A DNA stretch of 64,000 nt from Litoditis marina (taxonomy: Eukaryota; Nematoda; Chromadorea; Rhabditida; Rhabditidae): positions 39,269,279 through 39,333,278 of the forward strand of contig OZ038434.1 of NCBI GenBank assembly GCA_964036275.1, given 5' to 3'. Below are positions 22,808 through 33,327 of the stretch, one piece after another (within the stretch, counting starts at the first letter, position 1; each line of letters opens with the position of its first letter). A model generated the notes under the pieces. The model did no database searches, was not told where the DNA came from, and saw only the letters and a program-made list of their open reading frames with translations. Made by a program: the position numbers and the translations under genes.

Positions 22808-24041
22808 ATTGAGTACCTGTTAATTCACATGATACATAATATAAGGTTTTTTTGTAAAGTTGCACGGGCTTCATAAAAAGTTCTCATTTCATGATCGTCA
22901 GTATACGACTATGAAAAGTGTGGTTATGAAAAAAACGCTTTTATTCTGTCACGAGTGTTATTATGATGAATGAATGAGAACATTTTGACAAATTGCTCTA
23001 GTTCCCTTTCTAGAACACAGACTAATAGAAAATTCATGATGAACATTTACAGTATAAACGCGAAACTGAGAAATTAAGATTACCTGAAATCTGATTGTGC
23101 TTAGCGGTCGTTGATAACTTTATGACAGGCCAATTATAATGTGATACGAAAAAATTCTCGGCAGATTAGTTTCACTGACGTCCGGAACTACTTTTGAGGT
23201 TGTCATGATGCGAGTTACAAAAAAGTCTAATCTGACCATCAATTGCCGATCTGGTCAATTTAGTCGCATTTCTTCCTTTGATTCGATTCTGACAACAAAT
23301 GACAATGGTCCACACTGTCGCAATAATAACCATGGTCATACACAGTTCAAATATTGTCATTATTGCTTTTCGTTTTTAGTATTTCGATCGTATATGTCCT
23401 CAAACAAAGCCTCATTTTAACCTGGTTTTATGCCTCTCGTGAAAGTACAATTGTCCCCACACCTATCCATTTATATCAATAAAACAATTTATGGAACTCA
23501 AATTTTAAAAAAACAGGAAACTCCAGCAGAAGTATGATCTTCAATACAGTTCAGCGTTCACTCCACGTCTGGCCAGCTTCAAATCTATCAGGGCGATCAG
23601 CTCAGGCATGTTGAAGTACTGGAAGTATACTAGAAGTCAAATGAATAGTCACGTAAACTTAGGCTTAGCATTCTGATGAGGAATTGTGCACTTTGTCATT
23701 AAACGTTTCTGCGTTATGTTGTGTTTACAGGTTTCACGTTGCTGTGCAATCGACTAACAGTATATGAGGGGGTTTTCAGGAATTGAATTCAATCGGAATT
23801 GGATACATGTTTGGAAATGGAAACTTATTAGAAAGCAATACGTTTAAACCTCGAGACAATCCGCAAATTACGAATTTCGACGAAAACTATTGGGAGAAAA
23901 CTACGCACACATCTAGTAAGAACAACTCAAATTATAATCGACATTTCAATGACATTCCTCTATCCTTCTAGTGGTGACCTGTTTCTTCTGACTCTATTTT
24001 TTTGTGAAATCGCTTATTTGTCGAGCGCGGGCGCGAAAGTT

Positions 24042-25552
24042 TAAGATTCAAGATTCAAGATTTATTCGATCACATCACATTGTTGCAAAGTGGTGCTCCT
24101 TGACTGCTCTCCAGATTTTAATGTCTCTGCATGCTCTTAGTATCTCTTCGCCACGGATGGGGGCAGGGCGGACTCGACCTCTTCTGGCTGCGGTATTATA
24201 ACCACGGACTGCTTCAACCAACGCATCTCTCCATCGGACAACGGGCCTACCACGGGACCGGTTACGATTATACGGACACCATTCAGACACGATCAAGGAC
24301 CATCGGGATTGAGGCATGTGGGCAATTCTGTAAGCAAAGTTTAATTTATGTTTGGCAGCTACAGTAGCCACATCCGTCAACCGAGTGATTCCGCGAATAA
24401 CGGCACTTGGGAGGCGATCTTGTATTCGTTTGTTCAGCATTCCACGCTCCATTTTTCTCTGCACGACACGGAGACGCTCGATGTTCTTTTTCGAAAGGGC
24501 CCAGGATTCACTGCCATACAACAGTCTCGGGAGAATCACGGCGTGAAAAATCTTTGCCTTGTACCTCATCGGGAACGAAGGTGTCTTCAGAATGTGACGG
24601 TATTCGTTGAACGCTGCCCACGCTGAGGAAATTCTTCGGCTCAGTTCGACGTCCCAATTGGCTTCCATGGAAAGATGGACACCGAGATATTTGACTGTGG
24701 TTTTTGACGGTAGGGCATGACCATGATATTTCAACGGCGTGTTATCCTTCACATTATTCATATATTCGGATTTGTTCGGATTCATCTTGAGACCAACAGA
24801 TTGGCAAGCTGTCTCGAATTCTTCCATCATTCTTCTAAGAGTTCTCTTGTTTGGAGCAAATATTATTCCATCATCTGCGAAGAGGAGGTGGCTCAGAAAA
24901 CGACCGCCCACTCTCAGTCCTTTTCCTCCCCAGTTCAACTTTCGAAGAGCGATATCCAGCACGGTGGTGAACAGACGCGGGGAAATGACATCTCCTTGAC
25001 GAACTCCTTGATGAATTTCGATTGGAACTTTCACAGTGTTTGCATCTATAGTTGCGGACGAGCACGTGTAGATAGCCTTCAGCAGCAGAATCAGTTCTGG
25101 ATGAACACCGATAAGTTGCAGTGAAGACCATATTGCATCGTGATGTAGACTGTCGAATGCTTTGGCTAGGTCAACAAAGCAGAAGAAGGCCGGGATTCGA
25201 TATTCCCTGCACTTTTCAATGACTTGTCGGACGATATGGATGTTGTCTGCTGTGCCATACTGCTTTCTGAATCCACACTGTTCTTCGGAAATGTTTTCTT
25301 CCATCGACGGTTCCATTCTGTTCAGCAAACAACGCGACAGAACTTTGTAGAGAGTGTTCAACAGGGTGATCGGTCGATAATTCCCAATTTCAGCAACATC
25401 GCCTTTCTTGAACAATAGTATCGTTCTCGAAAGCAAGAGGTCCGGAGGGATGCGCTCTAATTGGCTCGTCAAGGAAAGTTTATCGAAACTAGCGAGCAAA
25501 CTTCGCACAGCTTTAGCGCACGCGCTCTCAGTTGTAGCAAACATTACAATCT
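24042..25552 (-). mobile_element. 5'-truncated RTE-type non-LTR retrotransposon (LINE)
   Basis: A minus-strand reverse-transcriptase frame is followed by a very short 3' end and a tail of TCTTGAA-type tandem units, the kind of 3' repeat tail typical of RTE elements. The upstream endonuclease region is missing and a stop lies just upstream of the first Met, so the copy is dead on arrival. It sits inside the second intron of KCTD unit D in the same orientation as the gene. Confidence 0.85.
24075..25544 (-). CDS. Reverse transcriptase, RTE clade, 489 residues (N-terminally truncated)
   Basis: The single open frame has the ordered RT motifs: FKKGD..E..NYRPITLLN near residue 47, EEQCGFRKQYGTADNI near 88, FVDLAKAFDSLHH near 122, IHQGVRQGDVISP near 177, and the catalytic FADDG near 222, followed by MNPNKSEYM and VKYLGV. 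The C-terminal part carries RLLYGSESWALSKK..RL and RMKWRDAL-like residues of the RTE/CR1-type region. There is no internal stop, so the insertion looks fairly young, but the apurinic endonuclease domain that should precede RT is absent. The enzyme would copy LINE RNA at the target site; this copy cannot transpose by itself. Confidence 0.9.
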   Translation of the reverse strand: MFATTESACAKAVRSLLASFDKLSLTSQLERIPPDLLLSRTILLFKKGDVAEIGNYRPITLLNTLYKVLSRCLLNRMEPSMEENISEEQCGFRKQYGTADNIHIVRQVIEKCREYRIPAFFCFVDLAKAFDSLHHDAIWSSLQLIGVHPELILLLKAIYTCSSATIDANTVKVPIEIHQGVRQGDVISPRLFTTVLDIALRKLNWGGKGLRVGGRFLSHLLFADDGIIFAPNKRTLRRMMEEFETACQSVGLKMNPNKSEYMNNVKDNTPLKYHGHALPSKTTVKYLGVHLSMEANWDVELSRRISSAWAAFNEYRHILKTPSFPMRYKAKIFHAVILPRLLYGSESWALSKKNIERLRVVQRKMERGMLNKRIQDRLPSAVIRGITRLTDVATVAAKHKLNFAYRIAHMPQSRWSLIVSEWCPYNRNRSRGRPVVRWRDALVEAVRGYNTAARRGRVRPAPIRGEEILRACRDIKIWRAVKEHHFATM

Positions 25553-26039
25553 ACAGTCTGAGTACGTAAGAGCTGCAATAGTCTGTATCATGCGTTTCGG
25601 TCATTGTTTTGACACCCTGATCCAAGGCGAGATGACAAAGCAGCGTTTATCGATATTATGTGTTGAACCGACCACGGAGTGTTATCGATTTCTTATCACG
25701 AGTTCGGTCAACGTACCTCTGCTTCTCGCCTGACCTGCAGTGCAACATCAGCGTCCTTAGGCACGACGGTCTTTCCGTCTCTCCAGAAGTCCAAAATAAA
25801 CGGAAATATTGCAGGGTTTCTATCAATTAACACACCGTGATCATAGTTGCTGGGAAGGCTTTTCTAAAATTCGGTCCACTCGTAGTGCTGAACTTATATA
25901 CTTTTTTACAATATAATACTGATGTTCTTTAAAGGCAAACTATTTTAATGTGTTTTTATGAATTACACAATAAAACATCTACATTCATGGAATTAAAATA
26001 TAAGCGAGACGATATGATAACAGAGATAATGAAAAGAGA

Positions 26040-26092
26040 AGCGAGACAGAGAGAGAGAGAGGGAGAGAGAGAGAGAGAGTGATAGAGAGAGA
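26040..26092. repeat. (GA)n low-complexity tract
   Basis: Purine-rich GAGA repeat in the first intron of KCTD unit D. Confidence 0.85.
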
Positions 26093-26259
26093 TAAAGGGA
26101 GCCAGGAATGAGTGACTGATATAAAATAACGCTTACGTTCTTCAACCGGGTGTCGACACAAAGACGAGCCAGTACATTTCCCTTTCCAATTGTTCCCATG
26201 GTAGTTTGAAACTTCTGGCCACCCACATTCAGGGTGATGATATGACGTGCTTCAATCAT

Positions 26260-27460
26260 GTGCCAATTTTGATTACTGAAAACACAACTCGCAGAGTAGT
26301 CAGAAACGTCATGGCTCCCGGTCCGAAACTGCGTCTCCTCGAACACACGCTGTTTCTCTACTCTTACAACTCGCCGGGATACAGTGAGTATGTATGTTAG
26401 AAGATCCCGGCACCTTCATACCATCCTGCGTCTCTCGCTCTGCCTCACTGTTTCGCGCCATTCGTATTGCGGCGGGATGTAAGAGCAGAGAAATAGCGTA
26501 TGTTTGAGGAGACGCAGGATGGAATAAAGGTGCCTAGACCTTCTAGCATACGTCTGCAGGTATTGCAAAACAGTGCGTAAAGCGAGAGATGTATTATAGG
26601 ATCAAGATACCAAAACATTCTAGGATACAAACACACAATTATGTAAAAATTCACTTTGGAACTGTGTTGAAACCTACTCAGTACAAAAGAAACATGTGCT
26701 ACAGTTGCAACTTGAAATACAGGTGTCATACAGGCTAAACTATAATGTAAATTTCACCTGCATTTTATTCGGCATTCTATATTATTTTCTCTCCATTTAC
26801 TCTTTTGGAGTGCCACATATTATATGGAAGGTCACGTGTTTAATCGCGAATAAAATTATAATCTATTCTATTGCAAACACGTGAAACACGTGGAGCATGG
26901 TGTTCTTCTAGGTTGTAAAGTATCCTATTGAGAAAAACTGCAGAACAATCAGTTGAATATTTAAGGGCTTTCTCAGAACGTTAGAATAATCCTACCACCA
27001 ACAATGATAAAAAAAATTATGCATAAGAATTCTGTTCATCGAAAATATTCTAAAAACATATTTTTTACTGAAGCTAGTCGTCATCAAGTTTCAGTCTTTA
27101 ACGCGCTGTCTTTCCCTGATTAAAGAGAAAAAACAGCCACAACCCCACAACCCGCAATAGATAATGCATCAAATATGCAGATAACGCACAAAAACGGAAA
27201 GTATTTTAATTTTCCCGATTTATGGTACTAAATCGCGCGCAGCGCGAAGCGCTGTGCGAGATTTGTCTTTGGTCCGGCTAATGCGCGCTTTCATTTTTTT
27301 AGTTTACCCTCAAAAAGGCCCAAACGTGCAAATCAAAACTTTTTATGATTTGTTGGTATTTCATGGCATATTTACAAGCTATGTTCCAAATTTGAACAAA
27401 ATTGATTAAGTTTGAGCCGAGTTATGACGTTATGCGCTTCATGCAGACCGCCAACTTCCG
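26260..27460. other. Gene-free stretch with CG-palindromic patch
   Basis: No coding exon supported. Near 27232-27262 a GC-rich palindrome-like patch (CGCGCAGCGCGAAGCGCTG) begins the repeat field that runs to about 29.4 kb. Confidence 0.45.

Positions 27461-27462
<2 letters not shown>

Positions 27463-27517
<55 letters not shown>
27463..27517. repeat. (GT)n microsatellite
   Basis: About 27 uninterrupted GT units. Confidence 0.95.
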
Positions 27518-27519
<2 letters not shown>

Positions 27520-27804
27520 CGCACTTCTGGGAAATTTTTATGTGTTTACCGATTTGACTAAAAGTTTGGGAGACGATAGATATCCCACTCAAACCTTGGG
27601 GGCGCAAACTTTTTTTTCGAAAAAAATTGTTTTTCATCAAGTTATAGGTCTTTGAAAATGTCTCTGCGTCGCTTCATTTCGTGCACTCTCTCGCCCTCTC
27701 TGTCGCGGTAAATCAAATTGCGTTATAACTCAGCTCAGTCCTAACCAATTCAAGTAAAATTTGGAGTATGATACCACGACATGAACTGACATTGATTCAG
27801 ATGT

Positions 27805-28440
27805 AAGACTTCTACTGATGACGTCATCGAGGATTCTGGAGCTCAGATGACGTCATAATCGAAAAGTGCAAAGTTGATGTCACATATATTTTCAAATGTT
27901 GATAATATCTTAGGAAGGGTCAATTAACGGTGAAACTCAATCTGAGAGTGACGTATTCTGGGATTCTGGAGACCAGATGACGTCATTTTTGAAAAGTGCA
28001 AAGTTGACGTCACATATATTTTCAAATTATGGTAATATCTTATAAAGGGCCAATTAACGGTAAAACTCAATGTAAGAGTGACGTGTTGTTCTGCGATTCT
28101 GGAGACCAGATGACGTCAGTTTTGAGAAGTGCAAAGTTGACGTCACATATTATTTCAAATGCTTTAAATATCTTAAAAATGGTATATTAACGATGAAACT
28201 TTATCTAAATATGACTTATTCTGGAAATCAGAAGACCAGATGACGTCAAGTTTTGAGAAAATTGACGTGAAATATGTTTTCGAATGCTAAAAGTTTCTTA
28301 AAAACGGTCAATTCAGGATAAAACTTTATTCAAATATGACGTATTCTGGGATTCTGAAGGGCAGATAAATTAAGTTTTCAGAACTGCAATGTTGACGTCA
28401 TATTTTTTCCGAAGATGGTAATACTTGACAAGTCATTCAT
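27805..28440. repeat. ~130-bp tandem repeat carrying TGACGTCA palindromes
   Basis: About five diverging copies share the order: GGATTCTGGAGACCAGATGA, CGTCA, AAGTGCAAAGTTGACGTCAC, ATATATTTTCAAAT, AATATCTTA, CAATTAACGGT, AAACTCAAT. The perfect 8-bp cAMP-response-element/bZIP palindrome TGACGTCA occurs at 27819, 27848, 27978, 28111 and 28241, with further TTGACGTCA words in most units. Copies become less similar toward the right. Confidence 0.8.
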
Positions 28441-28511
28441 TAAGAAAACAATTTTATCTGCACCGTACAGATCAAACCACATACCTACGGCATGTGTACA
28501 AAAAGAGAAAA

Positions 28512-29044
28512 ATTCATGAAAAAGTGGGGGCCCAACGACTGTGAGATTTGTCTTCTGCTGTGCGCCCCTTAGACAGCTACTCTCAAATGGAGCAGCTACT
28601 GCTACAAAAACCGGAAAATACTTATATACTCAAGTATAACTGTTCATTACAAACATACAAAAGTCGTAAAATATTTTTTCAAACCTGTAAACTATAATAT
28701 ACAAATCACAGTTATGTTAACTCAACGTAGTCAACTATAGAGATTCTGGTTTTGTACACAATGATTTGCAGTTTTGGTCCTTACTTCAACTCTAGGTGCT
28801 ATAACACTTGGCATATTATTCAACAGTTGTTCTCTCTTTTACATCTGTGACTTGTAGATTCTAGTTTACAGGTTTGAAAAAATATTTTACGACTTTTGTA
28901 TGTTTGTAATGAACAGTTATACTTGAGTATATAAGTATTTTCCGGTTTTTGTAGCAGTAGCTGCTCCATTTGAGAGTAGCTGTCTAAGGGGCGCACAGCA
29001 GAAGACAAATCTCACAGTCGTTGGGCCCCCACTTTTTCATGAAT
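28512..29044. repeat. Large foldback: 183-bp inverted repeat, 167-bp spacer
   Basis: 28512-28694 and 28862-29044 read as exact reverse complements by eye, from ATTCATGAAAAAGTGGGGGC through GTTTACAG-type sequence at the inner end. Spacer 28695-28861 is unrelated. Such perfection implies a recent origin or ongoing conversion. Transcription across it would give a long hairpin RNA. Confidence 0.85.
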
Positions 29045-29099
29045 CGTGTAATATGCTTTAGACAAACTGATATGTGAACAAGGGTAATAGGGTTGTTAA

Positions 29100-29385
29100 A
29101 CAAGTCCAACATTTTTTCGAATTCTCCGAGTTTGAGTATGAAAACGAATTCTGGACAAAATCGAGTTCTTCAGTTCCGGGCAATATCAATTTTTCGAGTT
29201 TTGAGCTTCAATAACAGAGAAATCTCGGGTCTCACGAGGTTTCGCAGCCACAACTTCGATTTTTCTAGTTTGGACCTCGAAAATTTTGCGTTTTGGGTTT
29301 TGGGTTGCGCGTATCACATTCGACTTGACTGAAACGTTTTCAAGTCTTCTCGAAGTAACTCGAGTTTTGAGTTCTGACCAACAAC
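29100..29385. repeat. TCGAGTT/AACTCGA-rich dispersed repeat
   Basis: Repeated words such as TTCGAGTTTTGAG, CTAGTTTGGACCTCG and AACTCGAG occur here, near 26-75 and at 33505-33610, pointing to one degenerate interspersed family. Confidence 0.45.
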
Positions 29386-29485
29386 GCCACTGTAAACACA
29401 TTTGACACCAATTCATTCGTTTATTACAGATGAACAACTGTGTCAACATTGTGAGAAGGCGAAGATTCCTTCACTCTTGACAAAA

Positions 29486-29962
29486 TCAGGGTTTTCTCAC
29501 TGAAAAAAATAAATAAATCAGAGCTAGCACAGTGAAATCGCATGAAGAAGGTTGCAGGTTTACTGTGCTGGAACATATTTCAAAGTTTGTGAAGTTTGTA
29601 GACTACAAATTGAATTTGGCATTTTATACATTATGGTAATTCTTAATTTCAGATTAAAAATATTTGTTTTGTGTTTGGTTCATTGAAAACTTGAAAGTTT
29701 TTGCGTATAATTCTATAAAATTCAGCATGTTAAATTGATCAATAGTGTCCGTATAAATCATGAGAACGAAACAACAACTACCTTCTCGTTTAAAGTCGGA
29801 TCCTCCATTCTGAACTTCTCTTTTCTTGGTAGAATCTTCGTTCATTTCTGGAGGAGCAATTGGTTGGATGACGTCGAGATTGGGTCCTTTCGGTTCCTGA
29901 GCTCCAACTCGAACTGTCAGTAGGAGAACCAAAAGGAGTACGGTAACTACAAACACACGCAT
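29486..29962 (-). CDS. Small secreted peptide, 64 residues
   Basis: Two exons: 29962-29782 and a 14-nt last exon 29499-29486 ending in TGA (acceptor TTTTTTCAG, phase 1). The protein starts MRVFVVTVLLLVLLLTVRVG, a strong signal peptide with likely cleavage near AQ at residues 21-22. The mature part is about 42 residues, Pro/Asp/Lys-rich, without cysteine, with basic pairs (KKR, KR) that could be processing sites. A TATAAAA box lies about 30 bp upstream of the ATG. This compact layout (TATA, short leader, signal peptide, tiny mature peptide) is seen in nematode secreted defence or neuropeptide-like genes, but I recognise no family and infer no function. Confidence 0.6.
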
Positions 29963-29990
29963 GGTTGGTGAATCGTGAATTCAGACACCC

Positions 29991-29997
29991 TTTTATA
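29991..29997 (-). promoter_or_regulatory. TATA box of the small secreted peptide gene
   Basis: On the minus strand the sequence reads CGCTATAAAAGGG, placing TATAAAA about 29-35 bp before the ATG at 29962, consistent with a very short 5' leader. Confidence 0.55.
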
Positions 29998-29999
29998 GC

Positions 30000-30780
30000 G
30001 ATCCAGACATGTTATTCATAACAGTTTTCCAATAACGATTAATTATAGTTTGTTGACAGACGGCTTTGTATAGCGTGTTTTGATAAAGTGGGGACTGATG
30101 AATTTGGAATATGACCAGCCGTGAGCTGTGTTGAATCTAGGCGTAAATCATGGAGAGGCATAAAAACTGATTGGTCGGTTTTTCTGTGTAGAGTTGTCAC
30201 GGAAAAAAGTTGGCTATGTACAATACATGTTGATTGCGTTTTTTTTCTTCACAAACCACACCTCCTAAACACAAGCTAATTTAGAACGTGGGTAGTTGTA
30301 TAATGCTAATCACGTCCTTCTCAGAAGCCTTTTATTGAAAAGTTCGATTTTGATCGTGGGCGATAGTTTCGAAGTTTAAATCTGCTGCACATATCTGATA
30401 TAAATTGAGTAAATTTATCGGAAATGATGTGAAATGTGATACACTTCAAAAACGAAGTAATCTTACTGCTGAATGATAAGAACCGAGACATTAGTAATCA
30501 TGGTTCTGGATCCTAGTCAAATGCATTTCAGGGGAACAACTGTTAAACACAGCACAATTCAGAAATGCGTTCTCATAAAGTACACGTTTCCCCCCGTATA
30601 ACGTGGCAACGTCATTTTTCTTGTGCATACGGAACTCGAAAAGGGTATATTTCTGTTAACTTTTTCACGAATATTTCCTGTTATTCAAGTTAAACGTGCG
30701 CTTCTGGAACAGTTTTCGATGGGAATCGTTTACTGGCTTCATTTTTATATTCGCATTCTTAGAAATCGGCAGCAACTTCA
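30000..30780. other. Divergent intergenic region, no gene recognised
   Basis: Lies between the minus-strand peptide gene and the plus-strand Cys-rich membrane protein gene and should hold both 5' regulatory regions. I see no coding exon. Confidence 0.5.
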
Positions 30781-30997
30781 ATGTTTCGAATCCTATTCTT
30801 ACTGTTACTCGCCTATATGGCTAACTACAAAACAAATGCATTAGAATGCAACCAAGGGGGTGAGTTTTGTTTATTATTTGTGATTAGCATGATTTTCTCT
30901 AGGGTGGTGATATCGTTTTATATATTAGTTTTTTTATGTACATTACTCCGTGATCTCTTACCGTCCTGTTTTGTTTCTAATACATATGGATAAATAA

Positions 30998-31037
<40 letters not shown>

Positions 31038-33327
31038 CAAAAAGTTAGCTCGAGAATATATCTGACATCAGAGATTGCAAATTACGACAAAAGCGCAATC
31101 AAAATCACACATAGCTACATAGCTGGTCCTCTCTAAATCTAGGTCCATGTGCACTCACTTCTTAGGCCTATAGCTGCTATACTGTAATAAAACCTTCTAT
31201 TTTGATTCGAGAAGAATCCCTTCTAAAAACTTTTCGATTCGAAGTGATAGACGGGCTGGGGCGGGCCATATTCTCTGAAAATTGTGTATTTCTGAGTGTA
31301 CATTGGAACTATATAACAATCAGATGAGAAGCGCGAGCCGTGCGTACTGTAACTGATGATGTTTTATCGAAACTGTTCATAGTAAACGTCATACGTACAT
31401 CATAAATCGTATTTTTGAGTGAGTTAGCTTCTTTAGTTTGGTAGATCATGCTATTGTTGATGCTTTCATCGTTCCTGCGCACTCTGAGTTAAGTTACACA
31501 TTGATCTGTCTTTTCAGGAAAAGTGGAAACATGTTCCCAGGACAAAGTGTGTTTTCGTGACGGCGCAAATACGAAATGCGAGGTGAGTCATCAGTTTCGG
31601 CATGTGAGCGTTTTCTGAAAATGTGGCGATTAAGGTGTCTGTTTCAGATTCTTCAAAATCATCACCAAATTGATTGCTTAAACCTTAAACAGGACATTTT
31701 AGAATTATTTCTCTCATGAGACTTAAAGATTAGTACAGTGCAGGGAATTGTCAAATCGAATGTTTCATATTCTGTTGGTTTCTTCATCACAATCCTGTTT
31801 CCTCAACTGAGTTCAAGTCAGTCTATCATCAGCCACAGTCAAGCCCGACAAGAACTGTGATTAAACTACAAAGACAGCAGATCAGAACAAAACATACTGA
31901 AGCACGAAATGCACAAAAGTTATTGAAAACACCATTTAAACTTTTCAGGAACGTACGGCATGTCGTCATTTGATGAGCGAAACTTGTCCCAGAGAGGGCT
32001 CCGCCAAATGCTGTTGCGAGAGCCCATTTTGCAACAAAGATGAGAAAGAAAAGAAAGAGTCTTCTGGTAAGATTGATGAAGAAGTCTTCACCAACTGTTA
32101 TTTTTGACTCTAACTGTAGAAAAAATGTTTTTTCTTCAGTTCTCCAAACTCATATGTGCCACATCCATAGTTCTCGTCATTTCACTGAAAACTTGGCAGC
32201 GTGCCAATGAATTTTCTGGTTGTTTTTACTGGCGGCGTAGCAATCCCTCCAAAAATCTCATGAGATACCTCATGAGCTATTCGCGTGAGCTTCTCTTGAG
32301 ATTCTATTGATTGCTATGCTACAACATTGAAAGTTCACGAGAAGCTCGTGAGGTGTCTCATGAGAAACTCATATGAATTTCTCGTGAGATTGGAAAGATT
32401 GCTACGCCGTCTGGTGTGTTTGTAGTTCGATCTCACTGTATCTTACAATCGGTCATTCGTACATGTGCTGAATGTGAACATCGAACAACAAAACACAACA
32501 ACATCCTATATTGAAGGCTCATTTGTAAAACACACAATTTAGGTGTCTTCATGATTTTCTTTTGGCTTTCATCCCTTTTCATTATTTTTCTGGCGTGATT
32601 CAACTTTTATATATTTCAGATATCACCTTATATATCATCCTCGCAGTTTGTGGGGCTGTCCTAGTGATTGTCATAGTCAGCGGCGTGATCTACTTTATGT
32701 TCTGCTGGAAAGCACGGGCTGGAACCGCGGAGTATTCGGCTGTGTGAGTATGGGAGGAAATAACCGAATCATTCAGTTCGATCTGTTTTGGTTGGATCTG
32801 AACCACGCTCAAGTGTTCTAATGTTGACCAAAAAATAACGTAATCAAACTAAAAACACAGTGAAATAATGAAACATCTGACTATAGGGCTTATACTATAG
32901 ATATAGACGTATAGTTTTGTAGGTGAACACCGCGGAAAATTCGACAGTGTAGGTATACTTCTCGCCATTTCGTCTGAGAGTTTGGCCGGATGCCAATGAA
33001 CTACCAGGGTGCTCTTCACCATGTTGGAGCTTTTCAAAAATTGAAGTTTGGTTGACCGCTGTTAACCTTTATTAGAGTACTAAACTCTTGGAACGTTTAG
33101 GTTTACGCTGAGAAATAATCAACCGGAATACTTGACCCCATGCCAAAAGTTTCTGTGCGAATGAAGCGAACTCTAGCAAATATAAAGCCTATATATTCTT
33201 AATTTTTACACAACAAAAAACTATTTATAACTACATTTTCAGCACCACGTCTGAGTTGAGCACCAGAAGTGTGGCGTACAACTTGGAACCTTCAATGGTG
33301 AACACTTATTTCACGACAAATACCTGA
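30781..33327 (+). CDS. Cys-rich single-pass membrane protein (ET-module/Ly6-like), 156 residues
   Basis: Five exons: 30781-30859, 31518-31582, 31949-32066, 32620-32743, 33243-33327, all phases consistent, ending in TGA. It begins with a signal peptide (MFRILFLLLLAYMANYKTNA) followed by LECNQGG. The ~55-residue ectodomain carries eleven cysteines and ends KCCCESPFCNKD, the CC...CN closing pattern shared by Ly6/three-finger and nematode ET-module proteins. A Lys/Glu linker leads to one transmembrane helix (LYIILAVCGAVLVIVIVSGV), then FCWKARAG and a ~40-residue Ser/Thr-rich cytoplasmic tail. Predicted type I surface protein; ligand unknown. The third intron hosts a hairpin MITE (32233-32410). 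Family assignment between ET and Ly6 is unsure; secretion and membrane topology are well supported. Confidence 0.8.
30999..31035. repeat. (ATT)n microsatellite
   Basis: About twelve ATT units in the first intron of the Cys-rich membrane protein gene. Confidence 0.9.
32233..32410. mobile_element. Hairpin MITE, GGCGTAGCAATC ends
   Basis: Left end GGCGTAGCAATCCCTCCAA and right end TTGGAAAGATTGCTACGCC are inverted repeats; the interior has several TCATGAG/CTCATGA palindromes. A diverged second copy lies at 38013-38181. Confidence 0.65.

Larger units (their letters stand above)
23541..26259 (-). pseudogene. KCTD-like T1 unit D, in-frame TAG in exon 2 and LINE in intron 2
   Basis: Exons 26259-26137, 25887-25717 and 23618-23541 align with units A and C and have the same phases. 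Exon 1 opens MIEARHIITLNVGGQKFQT; exon 2 contains LIDRNPAIFPFILDFWRDG and ends REAE; exon 3 is YFNMPELIALIDLKLARRGV with a normal stop. Codon 8 of exon 2 is TAG (complement of 25864-25866). A 5'-truncated RTE LINE (24042-25552) occupies most of the second intron. The TAG lies in ATTTTAG, which could serve as a splice acceptor; splicing there keeps frame and removes only seven codons plus the stop, so the gene may be alive with a shortened exon. Without RNA data I call it a probable pseudogene. Confidence 0.7.

Noticed and set aside
24717..25124. 135-codon plus-strand frame
   Set aside because: It is antisense shadow of the RTE reverse transcriptase.
27422..27655. Open frames of His-Thr or Cys-Val repeats
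   Set aside because: They are translations of the (GT)n microsatellite.
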